Shown here piece by piece: positions 9,506 to 18,575 of a stretch of DNA of 64,000 nt. Every line of letters starts with the position of its first letter. Position 1 is the first letter of the stretch. Below the pieces are notes generated by a model. The model had not been told where the DNA came from and ran no database searches. It saw only the letters and a list, made by a program, of their open reading frames with translations. The position numbers and the translations under genes are program-made. The stretch comes from Actinopolymorpha rutila (GTDB lineage Bacteria > Actinomycetota > Actinomycetes > Propionibacteriales > Actinopolymorphaceae): assembly GCF_013407855.1 (NCBI RefSeq), contig NZ_JACBZH010000001.1, positions 5,394,001 through 5,458,000 on the forward strand. Direction: 5' to 3'.

Positions 9506-11293
9506 TCATCGGTAGGCGCTGGCCTGGAGTTCGAAGAGTTCGGCGTACGTGCCGGCGGCGGACATGAGCGCGTCGTGGTCGCCGGACTCGACGAGCCGGC
9601 CGTCGTCGAAAACGAGGATGAGATCCGCCATCCGTACGGTCGACAGCCGGTGGGAGACCAGCAGAGTGATCCCGCCGGTGGCCCGGGTGGCTGCGGACGC
9701 GGCGTTGAAGCGGTCCAGCAACGCGTGTTCGGACTCGGGGTCGAGCGCGGCCGCGGGTTCGTCGAGCAGGACCAGCAGTGGCCGTTCGCGCAGGAACGCC
9801 CGCGCGAGCGCGAGCCGCTGCCACTGGCCACCGGACAGGTCGGCGCCACCGAACCTCGTGCCCAGCCGGGTGTCCAGACCGGCCGGCAACCGGTCGATCA
9901 CCGCGCGTGCGTCGCCGGCGTCGATGGCCCCGTCGTACGCCGCATCGTCGTTGTGGCCGGCCGGCTCGTGTAAGCGGGCCGGGTCGCCGAGTCCGATCGC
10001 CTCCCGCGCGGTGTATTCGTACCGCACGAAGTCCTGGAAGCCGGCCGAGATCCTGCTCCGCCAGGCCTCGTGGTCGATCGTGCGCAGGTCGGCGCCGTCG
10101 ACCAGGATGGCGCCCGCGCCGGGATCGTAGAGGCGGGTGAGCAGCTTCACCATGGTCGTCTTGCCCGCGCCGTTGTCCCCGACCAGGGCGACCGTGCTCC
10201 CGGCCGGCAGGTGGACGTTCAGGTCCCGGACCACCGGGCGCTGCGTGCCCGGATAGGCGAACGACACCTCGCGCAGCTCGATGCCGTTCCGCAACACCGG
10301 TGGGGGCTGCGCGGCGCCTTCCCACGCGGTCTGTTCGCCGACGTACCGGCGCAGCCAGCGCAGGTGACTCGCGACGTCCAGCAACGCGATCAGCACCCGC
10401 ACCGTGTCGGACAGCCGTTGCGCGGCCTGGTCGGTCTGCGGCGCGAGCAGCATCACCATGGTCACATCGCCGGCGGTCGCGCGCCCTTCGCGCGCCAGCC
10501 AGACGACGAAGACGATCGCCGCGCCGTAGCCGAGCCCGAACAACACGCGCGCCGCGATCTCCAGCAGCTGACCCTTGCGCCGCGCCTGCCACCGCGGTTC
10601 GTTCTGTTGCTCGAACAGCTCGCCGATCCGGTCGGTCAGCAGCCCGCGCAACCCGAACGCGCGCACCTCCAGCCCGTGCCGGGGATGAGCGGCGATCTCG
10701 GCCAGCCTCGCGTGCCGCCGGTTGTGCTGCATCGTCGCGGTGATCGCGTGCCGGAACTCCCGCGCACCGAACGCCGACGCCCACAGCCGCAGCAGCCCGA
10801 GCAGGGGCAGCAGCAACAGCAACGGGTGGATGCCGGCGAGCAGAACGAGCACGGTGACGGTGCTGACCAGGACGGCCAGCCCGCTGCCGATCGTGCCGGC
10901 GGTGCCCTTCAGCCGGCGGAACTCCTCCTTCGCGGCACCGAGCCGGTCGGCGATCTCGGGTTGCTCGTGATGGGCGATCCCGGGCGGACTGGTGGCCAGA
11001 TCCAGAAGCTCACGTTGCAGGCTGAGCTCGATGTCGTCCTCGAGCCGGTGTCGTACGGCGTCCGACAGCACCAGCCCGCCGAAGGCCACCGCCAGCGCAC
11101 CGAAAAGGATCACGGCGGCGGTCACCGAACCCTGCCCGGTCACTGCGTTCACCATCCGCGCCACGCCGTACGCCTGCAACGGACCGGCGACGGCCATCAC
11201 CACCACGAGCACCAGCTCGGTCGTGGCGAGCCACGGTGATGCCGCGAACGTCAGGCGGACCAGGGTCGCCAGGGATTCCCAGCGGTCACGCAT
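9506..11293 (-). CDS. ABC exporter half-transporter, subunit 2 (fused membrane and ATPase domains)
   Basis: A 595-residue protein. Six predicted membrane helices occupy about residues 20-300, then an ATPase domain carries Walker A GDNGAGKTTM, signature LSGGQWQRLALARAF and Walker B LLVLLDEPAAALD, followed by the SHRLSTVRMADLI switch histidine. Its start overlaps the end of the preceding exporter gene by 8 bases. The two almost certainly form a heterodimer (type IV ABC exporter). The exported substrate is unknown. Both ATP sites look complete. Confidence 0.9.
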   Translation of the reverse strand: MRDRWESLATLVRLTFAASPWLATTELVLVVVMAVAGPLQAYGVARMVNAVTGQGSVTAAVILFGALAVAFGGLVLSDAVRHRLEDDIELSLQRELLDLATSPPGIAHHEQPEIADRLGAAKEEFRRLKGTAGTIGSGLAVLVSTVTVLVLLAGIHPLLLLLPLLGLLRLWASAFGAREFRHAITATMQHNRRHARLAEIAAHPRHGLEVRAFGLRGLLTDRIGELFEQQNEPRWQARRKGQLLEIAARVLFGLGYGAAIVFVVWLAREGRATAGDVTMVMLLAPQTDQAAQRLSDTVRVLIALLDVASHLRWLRRYVGEQTAWEGAAQPPPVLRNGIELREVSFAYPGTQRPVVRDLNVHLPAGSTVALVGDNGAGKTTMVKLLTRLYDPGAGAILVDGADLRTIDHEAWRSRISAGFQDFVRYEYTAREAIGLGDPARLHEPAGHNDDAAYDGAIDAGDARAVIDRLPAGLDTRLGTRFGGADLSGGQWQRLALARAFLRERPLLVLLDEPAAALDPESEHALLDRFNAASAATRATGGITLLVSHRLSTVRMADLILVFDDGRLVESGDHDALMSAAGTYAELFELQASAYR

Positions 11294-13127
11294 TCGGAGT
11301 GCCTCCCACGTAGCGCGCGGCCTGCAGCTCGAACATCTGCGCGTACCGGCCGCCGGTCGCCAGCAGCTGGGAGTGCGTGCCCTGTTCGGTGATGACGCCC
11401 TTGTCCAGAACGCAGATCCGGTCGGCGTTGCGTACGACGGAGAACCGGTGCGAGATCAGCAGGGACGTCACACCGGTGGCCATCCGCAGGTAGCGGTCGA
11501 CCAGCTCGGCCTCGGAGCGTACGTCCAGCGCCGCGGCGGGTTCGTCCAGCACCAGTAACCCCGCACCCGCGTCCACCGCGTACAGCGCACGGGCCAGGGC
11601 CAGCCGCTGCCACTGTCCACCGGACAGCTCTCCGCCGTCGGTGACCGAACGGTCAAGCACGGTGTCCCAACCCCGTGGCAGGCCGGCCACCGCCGTGTCG
11701 ATCGCCGCGGTCGCGGCCACCGCGGCCAGCCGGTCGGGGTCCGCGTCCACCGGTTCGGCGAGGGTGACGTTCTCCTCGGCGGTCAGCGGCAGCCGCAGGA
11801 ACTCCTGGGTGACCGGTGCCAGCCGGCGCTGCCACGTCGCCAGCTCGTGGTCGTCGAGTTCGGCGAGGTCCACGCCGTCCACGACGACGCGGCCGGCGGT
11901 CGGCCGGTAGGCGCCCGCCAGCAGGTGCACCAGCGTGGACTTGCCCGCGCCGTTCAGACCTACCAGTCCGATCGCCTCACCGGCACCCAGGTGGAGGCTG
12001 AGCCCACGCAGCACGTCGACCTTCGAACCCGGGTAGCGGAACCACACGTCCTCCAGGCGTACGTCCGGCGGGCCGGTTCGCGGCCTGGGCGGATCGAACG
12101 GGACGTCGGCAGGACCGATCTCGTCGGTGCCTCGAGCGGCGTCGCCCTCCCTCACCGACTGCGCCGTCCCCGGAAGCCGCTGCAGCGCACGCAACGCCGA
12201 GGTGGCGCGTTCCATCGAGGCCGCCGCGATGCCGTTCGCCGACATCGCCAACCGCAGCAGGGCAGCCAGCACGGTCGCGACCACGGTCAGTCCCAGCAAG
12301 CCACCGTTGACATCCCGCACCAGCACCCACACGGCGACAGCCAGTACGGCCAGGTGAGCGGCGTACACGGCTGACGTCCTCAGCGTCGCCACCCGACGGA
12401 CCCGCCACAACGGCACCATGGCCGACCGCCAGTCGCGGACGTACCGGCCCTTCAGCCAGGGCGCGAACCCGAACACCCGCAGCTCTTTCGCCGCGGTCCC
12501 CATGCCCAGTTCGTACGCGTAGTCGGCTTCCCGGCCGGTCCGCGTCCCGGCGCGCCAGGTCACCTTCTCCGTCCCCGACATGCGGGCCGACCACCACTCG
12601 ACCAGCCAGGTCGTCGCCAGCAGCCCCAGCGCGACCGGCCACGAGAACAACACGCCCACCGCCACCGCGGTGCCGACCGCCAGCAGCCGCGAGCGAACGA
12701 GCTCCGCCAGCGAAACCAGGCCCACCCAGATCGCGCGGTTGCCGATGCCTCGTGCGCGCCGGGACTCGTCCTCCACCGCCGACGACTCCAGATGGCCGAT
12801 CCTCGCCGAAGCTGTCATGGTCGCCGTGATCGCGCGGTGGATCACCACGTCCGCGTCGTACGTCAGTCGCGTGGACACCATGCTCAGCACGACCGTCAGC
12901 ACGCCGTCGAGGGTGAAGACCAGCACCAGACCGGCCACCAGCAAAGTGAACGCCGACATCGACAGGCTGTCCGGACCGCCGGCCACGAACGCCGGCGTCG
13001 CCCCGATCACCTGGCCGACCAGCAGGGTCACGGCGAGGCTCGTCACCGCGCTCAGGACCGCCAGCCCCACCAACCCGCCGCCGACCAGCGGAGCCACCGT
13101 GATCGAGAACCGCACCAGCGCGAACAT
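11286..13127 (-). CDS. ABC exporter half-transporter, subunit 1 (fused membrane and ATPase domains)
   Basis: A 613-residue protein. N-terminal membrane helices include VAPLVGGGLVGLAVLSAVTS and an LLVAGLVLVFTLDGVLTVVL stretch. The C-terminal ATPase has GLNGAGKSTLVHLL, LSGGQWQRLALARALY and LLVLDEPAAALD. It precedes and overlaps subunit 2. The MurE-like gene lies immediately upstream on the same strand, 86 bases away, so co-transcription is possible. Export of a lipid, peptide or drug is typical for such pairs, but nothing here decides which. Confidence 0.9.
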   Translation of the reverse strand: MFALVRFSITVAPLVGGGLVGLAVLSAVTSLAVTLLVGQVIGATPAFVAGGPDSLSMSAFTLLVAGLVLVFTLDGVLTVVLSMVSTRLTYDADVVIHRAITATMTASARIGHLESSAVEDESRRARGIGNRAIWVGLVSLAELVRSRLLAVGTAVAVGVLFSWPVALGLLATTWLVEWWSARMSGTEKVTWRAGTRTGREADYAYELGMGTAAKELRVFGFAPWLKGRYVRDWRSAMVPLWRVRRVATLRTSAVYAAHLAVLAVAVWVLVRDVNGGLLGLTVVATVLAALLRLAMSANGIAAASMERATSALRALQRLPGTAQSVREGDAARGTDEIGPADVPFDPPRPRTGPPDVRLEDVWFRYPGSKVDVLRGLSLHLGAGEAIGLVGLNGAGKSTLVHLLAGAYRPTAGRVVVDGVDLAELDDHELATWQRRLAPVTQEFLRLPLTAEENVTLAEPVDADPDRLAAVAATAAIDTAVAGLPRGWDTVLDRSVTDGGELSGGQWQRLALARALYAVDAGAGLLVLDEPAAALDVRSEAELVDRYLRMATGVTSLLISHRFSVVRNADRICVLDKGVITEQGTHSQLLATGGRYAQMFELQAARYVGGTPNA

Positions 13128-13213
13128 CCGACAATTACTACCAGCCGATCAGCGCGGCCGCATCGTCGTTCTCCACCGAGCCGTCCAGCGAGCCAGGCCT
13201 TCAGGCACGAACG

Positions 13214-14665
13214 TCAGGTGCGGCCGGAAGCGAGCGTGAGCACCGTTTCCTCGTCGCTGTACGGGACCTTCGTACGGCCGACGGTCTGGTACGCCTCGCT
13301 GCCCTTGCCCGCCACGAGAACCAGGTCGTCCGCCCCGGCCTCGGCCAGCGCCGCCGCGATCGCTTCTGTGCGATCGGGGATGGTTCGGACGCGATCGGCG
13401 TGCGCTGTCACCCCCGCGAGAATGTCGGCGATGATCTTGTCCGGCTCCTCGGTGCGCGGGTTGTCGCTGGTGACGATGGCCAGGTCGGACAGCTCGGCCG
13501 CGATCCGGCCCATGACCGGTCGCTTGGCGCGGTCCCGGTCACCGCCGCAGCCGAAGACGGTCACGATCCGGCCGATGGCACCGGCGCGCAGGGTTCGTAG
13601 CACCTGGTCCAGTGCGTCCGGGCTGTGGGCGTAGTCCACCATCACGGTGTACGGCTGGTCCACGGGCACGATCTGCATCCGGCCCGGTGGACCGGGCTGC
13701 GCGGCCAGCGCCCGGATTGCGTCGTCGAGGGGTACGCCGAGTTGGAGAGTGGTCGCCAGCACGGCCAGCGCGTTCGACACGCTGATCTCGCCGAATCCGC
13801 GTACCGACGCCGGCACCGACCTGCCGTCCGCCCGCGCCTGGAACGCGGTCCCGTCGGTGACGCGCCGCAGGTCGGTGGCGGTCACGTCCGCGTCCGAGTG
13901 CAGTGCGAAGGTGCGCGTGTTCCAGCGTTGCCGGATGCGACGGCCAACCGGGTCGTCGGCGTTTGCCACCGCAGCCCTGGCCAGGTCGAACAGGTGCAGC
14001 TTCGCCGCCTCGTAGCCGGCCATCGAGCCGTGTACGTCGAGATGGTCGTGGGTCAGGTTGGTGAAACACCCGACCGCCACGTCGGTGCCGTCCAGCCGCC
14101 GCTCGCCAACGCGATCGAGGACGCTTCCATCACGACGTGCGTGGCGCCGCGATCGACGAACTGCCGAAGGAGGTACTGCAGGTCGGTCGCCTGCGGAGTG
14201 GTCGGCGTGCGCTGCTCGACGGCCAACGCTTCGCCGTCCAACGTGATCCCGATCGTGCCGATCGCCCCGACCCGCAGGCCGAGGGTGCGAAGGAGTCCGC
14301 TCATCGTGTGGGTGATCGAACTCTTGCCGTTGGTGCCTGTGACGGCGATCACCGTCAGGTCCGCGACGGTCCTTGCGGAACGCACAGGACACCGCGGCGG
14401 CCGCGGCAGCGGGGTCGGCCACCACGACGTCGGCATCGGAGTCGGGCGGCCCGATCACGGCGACCGCTCCGGCTGCACGTGCCTGGGCGATGTGCTCGGC
14501 CCGCTTCTCGGCACTCCGCCCGGTCGCGACGAAGACGGCTCCCGGTGTGAGACGCCTGGAGTCCTGCTGCACGTCGGCCACGACGCCGTCGAAGTCGACG
14601 GGTCGTACGACCGAGAACTCGCCGCCCAGCCCCGCCAGAACCTCTTCGAGAACTGCCACAGCCAC
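13214..14665 (-). pseudogene. MurE-like Mur ligase with two compensating frameshifts
   Basis: The ends encode a clear UDP-MurNAc-tripeptide-synthetase-type ligase: N-terminal VADVQQDSRRLTPGAVFVA, central FTNLTHDHLDVHGSM, C-terminal VDYAHSPDALDQVL and TSDNPRTEEPDKI. The uninterrupted frame reads nonsense between roughly 14380 and 14105. In that stretch the neighbouring frame carries the true ATP loop VIAVTGTNGKSSITH (14317-14343 for the core) through VVMEASSIALAS. One apparent extra base near 14380 and one missing base near 14110 would restore a single 480-residue enzyme. The NPRTE motif usually marks diaminopimelate-adding MurE. As written, the product lacks its P-loop. Sequencing error and true decay cannot be told apart here. 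Confidence 0.82.
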
Positions 14666-14742
14666 CTCTTAGGCCGAGCCTTGACGGACAGGGCCATCCG
14701 CGACGGTTGAAGGCCTCGTGCGAGACACCGTCGCCGCTGCGG

Positions 14743-15222
14743 TCATGGTGTGGTCCATGGCGTAAGCAGCTGCTTGTCCAGGATGGTCATCGCTGCCGCG
14801 TGGGATTCACCGGCGACGGTCAGAGCGTCGTCGACATCATCGGCAGTGGGCCCTCCAGTGTCGGACTCGGGGTATTCGAAGCTGTTGCGAGCTCGGCGGA
14901 TCCGACCGAAGGCGCGGAAAACCCTTACTGTGGTGGCGAACTGCGCGTTGACCGCTTGCTGCACGGCGACATGTCCACCTCGACTGGTAGCCCGCAGCCC
15001 CTGCACGGCGAGAAGGCTGGCCGCACTCTTGCGCAGCGCGTCGTAGGCGAGTTGGTAGGCGCCCGCCAAGTCATCGGACTTGCTTGCCGTCCTGCCTGTG
15101 TCCAGGTGACGGCCCGCATCTTCCAGCATCCGGCGTGCAAGGCGCTCGTCGGCCGCGACCTGCTCCAGATCCCCGCCGGCCAGTAGCTCGGCGATCGTGT
15201 CGCAGCCCGGTTGCCAGGTCAT
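14743..15222 (-). CDS. HEPN-domain protein, probable toxin of an MNT/HEPN module
   Basis: A 159-residue all-helical protein starting ATGA inside the stop of the nucleotidyltransferase gene (4-base overlap), so translation is coupled. YQLAYDALRKSAASLLAVQGLR is the helix typical of HEPN proteins. The C-terminal motif reads R110-A-R-N-S-F115-E-Y117, in the place of the RNase motif R-x4-H-x-Y. The histidine is phenylalanine here, while the arginine and the tyrosine that partner nucleotidyltransferases modify are kept. It may therefore be an inactive or altered RNase. Pairing with the next gene is the main support. Confidence 0.78.
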   Translation of the reverse strand: MTWQPGCDTIAELLAGGDLEQVAADERLARRMLEDAGRHLDTGRTASKSDDLAGAYQLAYDALRKSAASLLAVQGLRATSRGGHVAVQQAVNAQFATTVRVFRAFGRIRRARNSFEYPESDTGGPTADDVDDALTVAGESHAAAMTILDKQLLTPWTTP

Positions 15223-15818
15223 GCTGACTTCCTTTCAGCCATCACAGGCACCAACGGGCGCGCCAGGACCTGGCTGTGGAATCCGTCTTCGCCGGATCGC
15301 CACCAGTCCTCGGAACGGATGACAATGTTCACCTCCCGTGCGAGTCGGCTCTCGGCACGCTGGGCCGCCTCGTCCAGTGCGTCGCGGTCGGGTCGACCGA
15401 TCACGAGCACATCAATGTCGTGTGGAGCCCGTCCGGATTCGCCGGAGTATCGAGCTGCCCAGGAACCATATAGATAGGCACCGACAACGCCCTCGACTCC
15501 GGCGATCTCCTCTTCGATCACCTGGCGGGGACCGAACGATCGCAACAGCAGTTCCGTCAATGGGCCTGTCAGCGGCGAAGCAGCGGCCTTCACCAACCGC
15601 GCGTTGCCCAGCCGGCGCGAGGTGACGACTCCGACCTGTTCCGCCCGGGTCACTTCCCGCTGTGCAGTGGCCACGGACGCGCCGACCCGCGCGGCGAGTT
15701 CGGTCAGGGTCCACTCACGCTCAGGGCCGAGCAGCACCACGGTCAACAGCTCAGCCTGAACCCGGGACCGCAGGAGGGGCAGGAGCGGAGGGCCTGGTCT
15801 TTGCATAACACGCAACAT
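15219..15818 (-). CDS. Winged-HTH nucleotidyltransferase (MNT), probable antitoxin
   Basis: A 199-residue protein. Residues 20-75 form an ArsR-like winged helix (WTLTELAARVGASVATAQRE). Residues 105-170 form a minimal nucleotidyltransferase with GSW at 118-120 and D134-I-D136 (PHDIDVLVIG), the metal-binding signature of the family. In characterised type VII systems such an enzyme AMPylates and silences the HEPN partner; here this is inferred from synteny. The HTH suggests it also autoregulates the pair. An in-frame ATG four codons downstream is an alternative start. Confidence 0.82.
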   Translation of the reverse strand: MLRVMQRPGPPLLPLLRSRVQAELLTVVLLGPEREWTLTELAARVGASVATAQREVTRAEQVGVVTSRRLGNARLVKAAASPLTGPLTELLLRSFGPRQVIEEEIAGVEGVVGAYLYGSWAARYSGESGRAPHDIDVLVIGRPDRDALDEAAQRAESRLAREVNIVIRSEDWWRSGEDGFHSQVLARPLVPVMAERKSA

Positions 15819-15932
15819 ATCTCGCGCGATACGAAAAGACCATGCGAACAGCCATCGTCACCCTTGCCCGGGGAACACGACGGGGCAACTGCCCCAGGTC
15901 TGTCCGAAATGTCTGATCTATGAGGTGGAGGG

Positions 15933-16721
15933 TCAGCTGGTTGCGCTGGTGTAGCGGCGGAGGCCGGCGCGCCAGGCGAGCTGGGCGAGAAGGACGCTGC
16001 CGGCCCCCACCGCGAGCGCGGCCGCAGCAAGCGGGAGCGTCGGGTCGTGGAGCAGAGCCCGCGACGGGACGGTCGTCAGGAACGCGACCGGCAGCACGTA
16101 CGTCAGCAGCAGCCGCAACGGGCGGCGGTAGATGTCGACCGGGTAGCGGGCGAACTGCCACACGGCGTCGTAGACGACATCGAGCGTCAGCCCCATCGCC
16201 CAGAAGACCACCGCGGCGGACAGCGCTCGGGTCGCCCACATCACCGCGGTAGCCGCGGCCACCATGAGGAGCCAGGCCGCGACACCCGCGACGGTCACGA
16301 CGAGCCCGCTCAACTGCACGCCGTACGCCACCACCGCCACGCCGAGGCCGACCTGGGCAAGAGCAAGCGGCGCACACAGGCTCAGGCTGGCGAGGTAGAT
16401 CGCCGGCGCCGGCTGCAGGAGTACGGCGTCGAGCTGCCCGTCCATGACCTGCTTGCCGAACCACGTGAGGTTGGGTTCGACGAACGCCTGCCGAAGTCCG
16501 GACACGATCTGGAACGTCCCCAGCAGAACGACCGCCTCCCCCGGCCCCCAGCCGCCGAGCGTGCTGGTGCGGGTGTAGAGCATGGCCAGCGCTGCCAGCG
16601 ACGAGCCGAGTCCGACGACGGTGAGCACGACCTCGAAGAGCAGGTCGGCCCGGAACGCGAGCTGGCGGCGCAGCGACAGCGAGAACAGGATTCCGAACAG
16701 ACGAATCAGCTTGAGCACCAT
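15933..16721 (-). CDS. ABC-2 type transporter permease (second of two)
   Basis: A 262-residue hydrophobic protein with about six membrane helices, for example LLFEVVLTVVGLGSSLAALAM and VTVAGVAAWLLMVAAATAVM. QVMDGQLDAVLLQP resembles the conserved GxxxxxLLQP element found in ABC-2 permeases of the multidrug or viologen exporter type. It is the last gene of the ATPase-permease-permease operon, 10 bases after the first permease. It should form the membrane channel with that protein. Confidence 0.87.
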   Translation of the reverse strand: MVLKLIRLFGILFSLSLRRQLAFRADLLFEVVLTVVGLGSSLAALAMLYTRTSTLGGWGPGEAVVLLGTFQIVSGLRQAFVEPNLTWFGKQVMDGQLDAVLLQPAPAIYLASLSLCAPLALAQVGLGVAVVAYGVQLSGLVVTVAGVAAWLLMVAAATAVMWATRALSAAVVFWAMGLTLDVVYDAVWQFARYPVDIYRRPLRLLLTYVLPVAFLTTVPSRALLHDPTLPLAAAALAVGAGSVLLAQLAWRAGLRRYTSATS

Positions 16722-16731
16722 GGAAAGACCC

Positions 16732-17547
16732 CTATCCCCCGACCGCCGTGAAGCGCCGCAACCCGAGCCGCCACACTGCCGTCACGACCGCGGTGACGAG
16801 CACCAGCCAACCGATCTGGACGCCGTACGCCTGGGCAAGCGCGGACCCGTGCAGGTTGCCCGCGGCGATCTCGGCCGGCATGCCGAGCATCGACCAGAAC
16901 GGCAGAACACTCCCCAACGAGCGGTACGGATCGGGCAGCAGGCTCAGCGGTGCGGCGGTTCCGCCGAGCAGGAAGATCAACGTCTCGCCGAGGCCGACGA
17001 CGCCGTGCGCACGTTGCGTCCACAGCGCCGACAGGGCGAGCGCGTAGGTGAACGCGAAGCGCAGCAGGGCGGCCAGCAGCAATGCGGGTATCGCCAGGGC
17101 AACCGCGGCCGGTTCCACCCGAACGCCGGTGAAGACCGCGGCGACCACGATCAGAGGCAGTCCGAAGATCAGGTGCCAGATCCGCAACCCGACGTTGGCG
17201 CCGAAGATGTCGACAACCAGCGGTTGCGGTTGCACCAGGGCGGCTGCCAGGTTTCCGTCGTAGATGCCGTTGGACAACGTGTGGTGCTCGTAGGAGACGG
17301 TCATCAGCTGGACCGCGAGCAGCACGACGTAGTACGTGGAAACCGTGGGGTCGCCGGGCAGCGCGGCCGACCACACGAACAGGCCGAGCAGCGGCGTGAC
17401 GGCCTCGCCGACCACCAACGTGACCATGAACGACCGCCAGCTCCACTGGCTGAGCGAACTCCGCCAGACCGACAGCCACACAAGCCGCAGCAGTCGCGGC
17501 AGTCGCGGCAGTCGCGCCGACCGCGGCGGCCGGTTCGATCCGCTCAC
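16732..17547 (-). CDS. ABC-2 type transporter permease (first of two)
   Basis: 271 residues from the GTG at 17547, which overlaps the ATPase stop as GTGA. Upstream codons in the same frame belong to the ATPase region and are not used. Six membrane segments are predicted, and DGNLAAALVQPQPL is again the permease signature loop. The N-terminus contains a short leucine/proline/arginine repeat (LPRLPRLLRL) encoded by a 9-base tandem repeat at 17490-17516, a likely hot spot for length change. Confidence 0.86.
   Translation of the reverse strand: MSGSNRPPRSARLPRLPRLLRLVWLSVWRSSLSQWSWRSFMVTLVVGEAVTPLLGLFVWSAALPGDPTVSTYYVVLLAVQLMTVSYEHHTLSNGIYDGNLAAALVQPQPLVVDIFGANVGLRIWHLIFGLPLIVVAAVFTGVRVEPAAVALAIPALLLAALLRFAFTYALALSALWTQRAHGVVGLGETLIFLLGGTAAPLSLLPDPYRSLGSVLPFWSMLGMPAEIAAGNLHGSALAQAYGVQIGWLVLVTAVVTAVWRLGLRRFTAVGG
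17490..17516. repeat. 9-bp tandem repeat, three copies
   Basis: GCAGTCGCG is repeated three times head to tail (17490, 17499, 17508). On the minus strand it encodes the basic N-terminus of the permease that starts at 17547. The unit is a multiple of three, so copy changes would keep the frame. Confidence 0.9.
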
Positions 17548-18557
17548 GCCACACCAGCCCGGTAGAACTGGTCCATCATCGCCTCCAGCGGCGGGTCGGC
17601 GACGGTGAGGTCGGCGACCGGAACCTCCGCGAGAAGCCGACCGGTCACCGCGGGCACGTCCCGCCTGGGCACGCGAAGAGTCACCTGCTGGGAGTCGGTG
17701 GCGTCGAGTTGTCCGTACGCATCCCAGTCCACCGCCCGCACGCTGTCGGCCGTGGTGACCCGAAGCAGCTTGTACGGCGAGAGGTTCGTCGCCAGGGCAG
17801 GCAGGCTGCCGTCGTAGCGGAGCCGGCCGTGGTCGATCAGGATCACCCGCGGGCACAACGCTTCCACCTCGGCCATGTAGTGACTCGTGAGCAGCACCGT
17901 GGCGCCGGTGTCGGCGGCGTAGCGGGCGATGTGCCGGCGGAACGCCGCCGATGCCGACGCGTCGAGCCCGATGGTCGGCTCGTCCAGGAACAACACCCTC
18001 GGCCGGTGCAGCAGGGCGATCGCCAACGCGGCGCGCATGCGTTCACCCAGACTCAGCGCGCGGACCTGCCGGCCCAGGATCGTCGCCAGGTCGAGCGTGT
18101 GGGTGAGCTCTTCGACGTTCGCGTGGAACCGCGACAACGGCACGTCGTACAGCACCCGCCGGTAGTGCAGATTGTCCAGCACCGTCAGTTCGGCCGGCCC
18201 GGCGGTCGGCTGGCTTCCTCGCACCAGGGCGATCTGGGTGAGGTACTCGTGCTGACGTCGCCGCGGTACGAAGCCCAGAACCCGCGCCTGCCCCGCGGTG
18301 GGGTGCAGGATGCCGGAAAGGATCTTCATCGTGGTCGTCTTGCCCGCACCGTTCGGGCCGATGAAACCGACGATCTCACCGGCGCCGACAGCGAACGACA
18401 CGTCGGCGACCGCCTCGATGTCACGGTGCTCCTTGCGCAGCAACGAGCGGAACGCCGCACCGGGGCCGGAGTGGCGTACGGGTGCCCGATAGGTCATGCC
18501 CAGGCCGTCCGCGGTGACGACCGGATCCGAACTTCGACCTGTCTCCGAAAGCGTCAT
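17544..18557 (-). CDS. ABC-2 exporter ATP-binding protein
   Basis: 337 residues from ATG 18557. Walker A is GPNGAGKTTTMKIL, the signature LSLGERMRAALAIAL, and Walker B VLFLDEPTIGLD, followed by LLTSHYMAEVEALCPRV. The LSLGER variant is typical of ABC-2 exporters with a multidrug or antibiotic profile. A C-terminal 80-residue extension follows the ATPase core. The reading frame stays open far upstream but into the divergent regulator gene, so the longer version is rejected. It is first gene of a three-gene operon facing the MerR gene across 18 bases. Confidence 0.9.
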   Translation of the reverse strand: MTLSETGRSSDPVVTADGLGMTYRAPVRHSGPGAAFRSLLRKEHRDIEAVADVSFAVGAGEIVGFIGPNGAGKTTTMKILSGILHPTAGQARVLGFVPRRRQHEYLTQIALVRGSQPTAGPAELTVLDNLHYRRVLYDVPLSRFHANVEELTHTLDLATILGRQVRALSLGERMRAALAIALLHRPRVLFLDEPTIGLDASASAAFRRHIARYAADTGATVLLTSHYMAEVEALCPRVILIDHGRLRYDGSLPALATNLSPYKLLRVTTADSVRAVDWDAYGQLDATDSQQVTLRVPRRDVPAVTGRLLAEVPVADLTVADPPLEAMMDQFYRAGVA

Positions 18558-18575
18558 GGGCCCTAACGTAGGAGG

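Noticed and set aside
17490..17516. CRISPR-like repeat array
   Set aside because: Only three 9-bp units without spacers; it is a coding tandem repeat.
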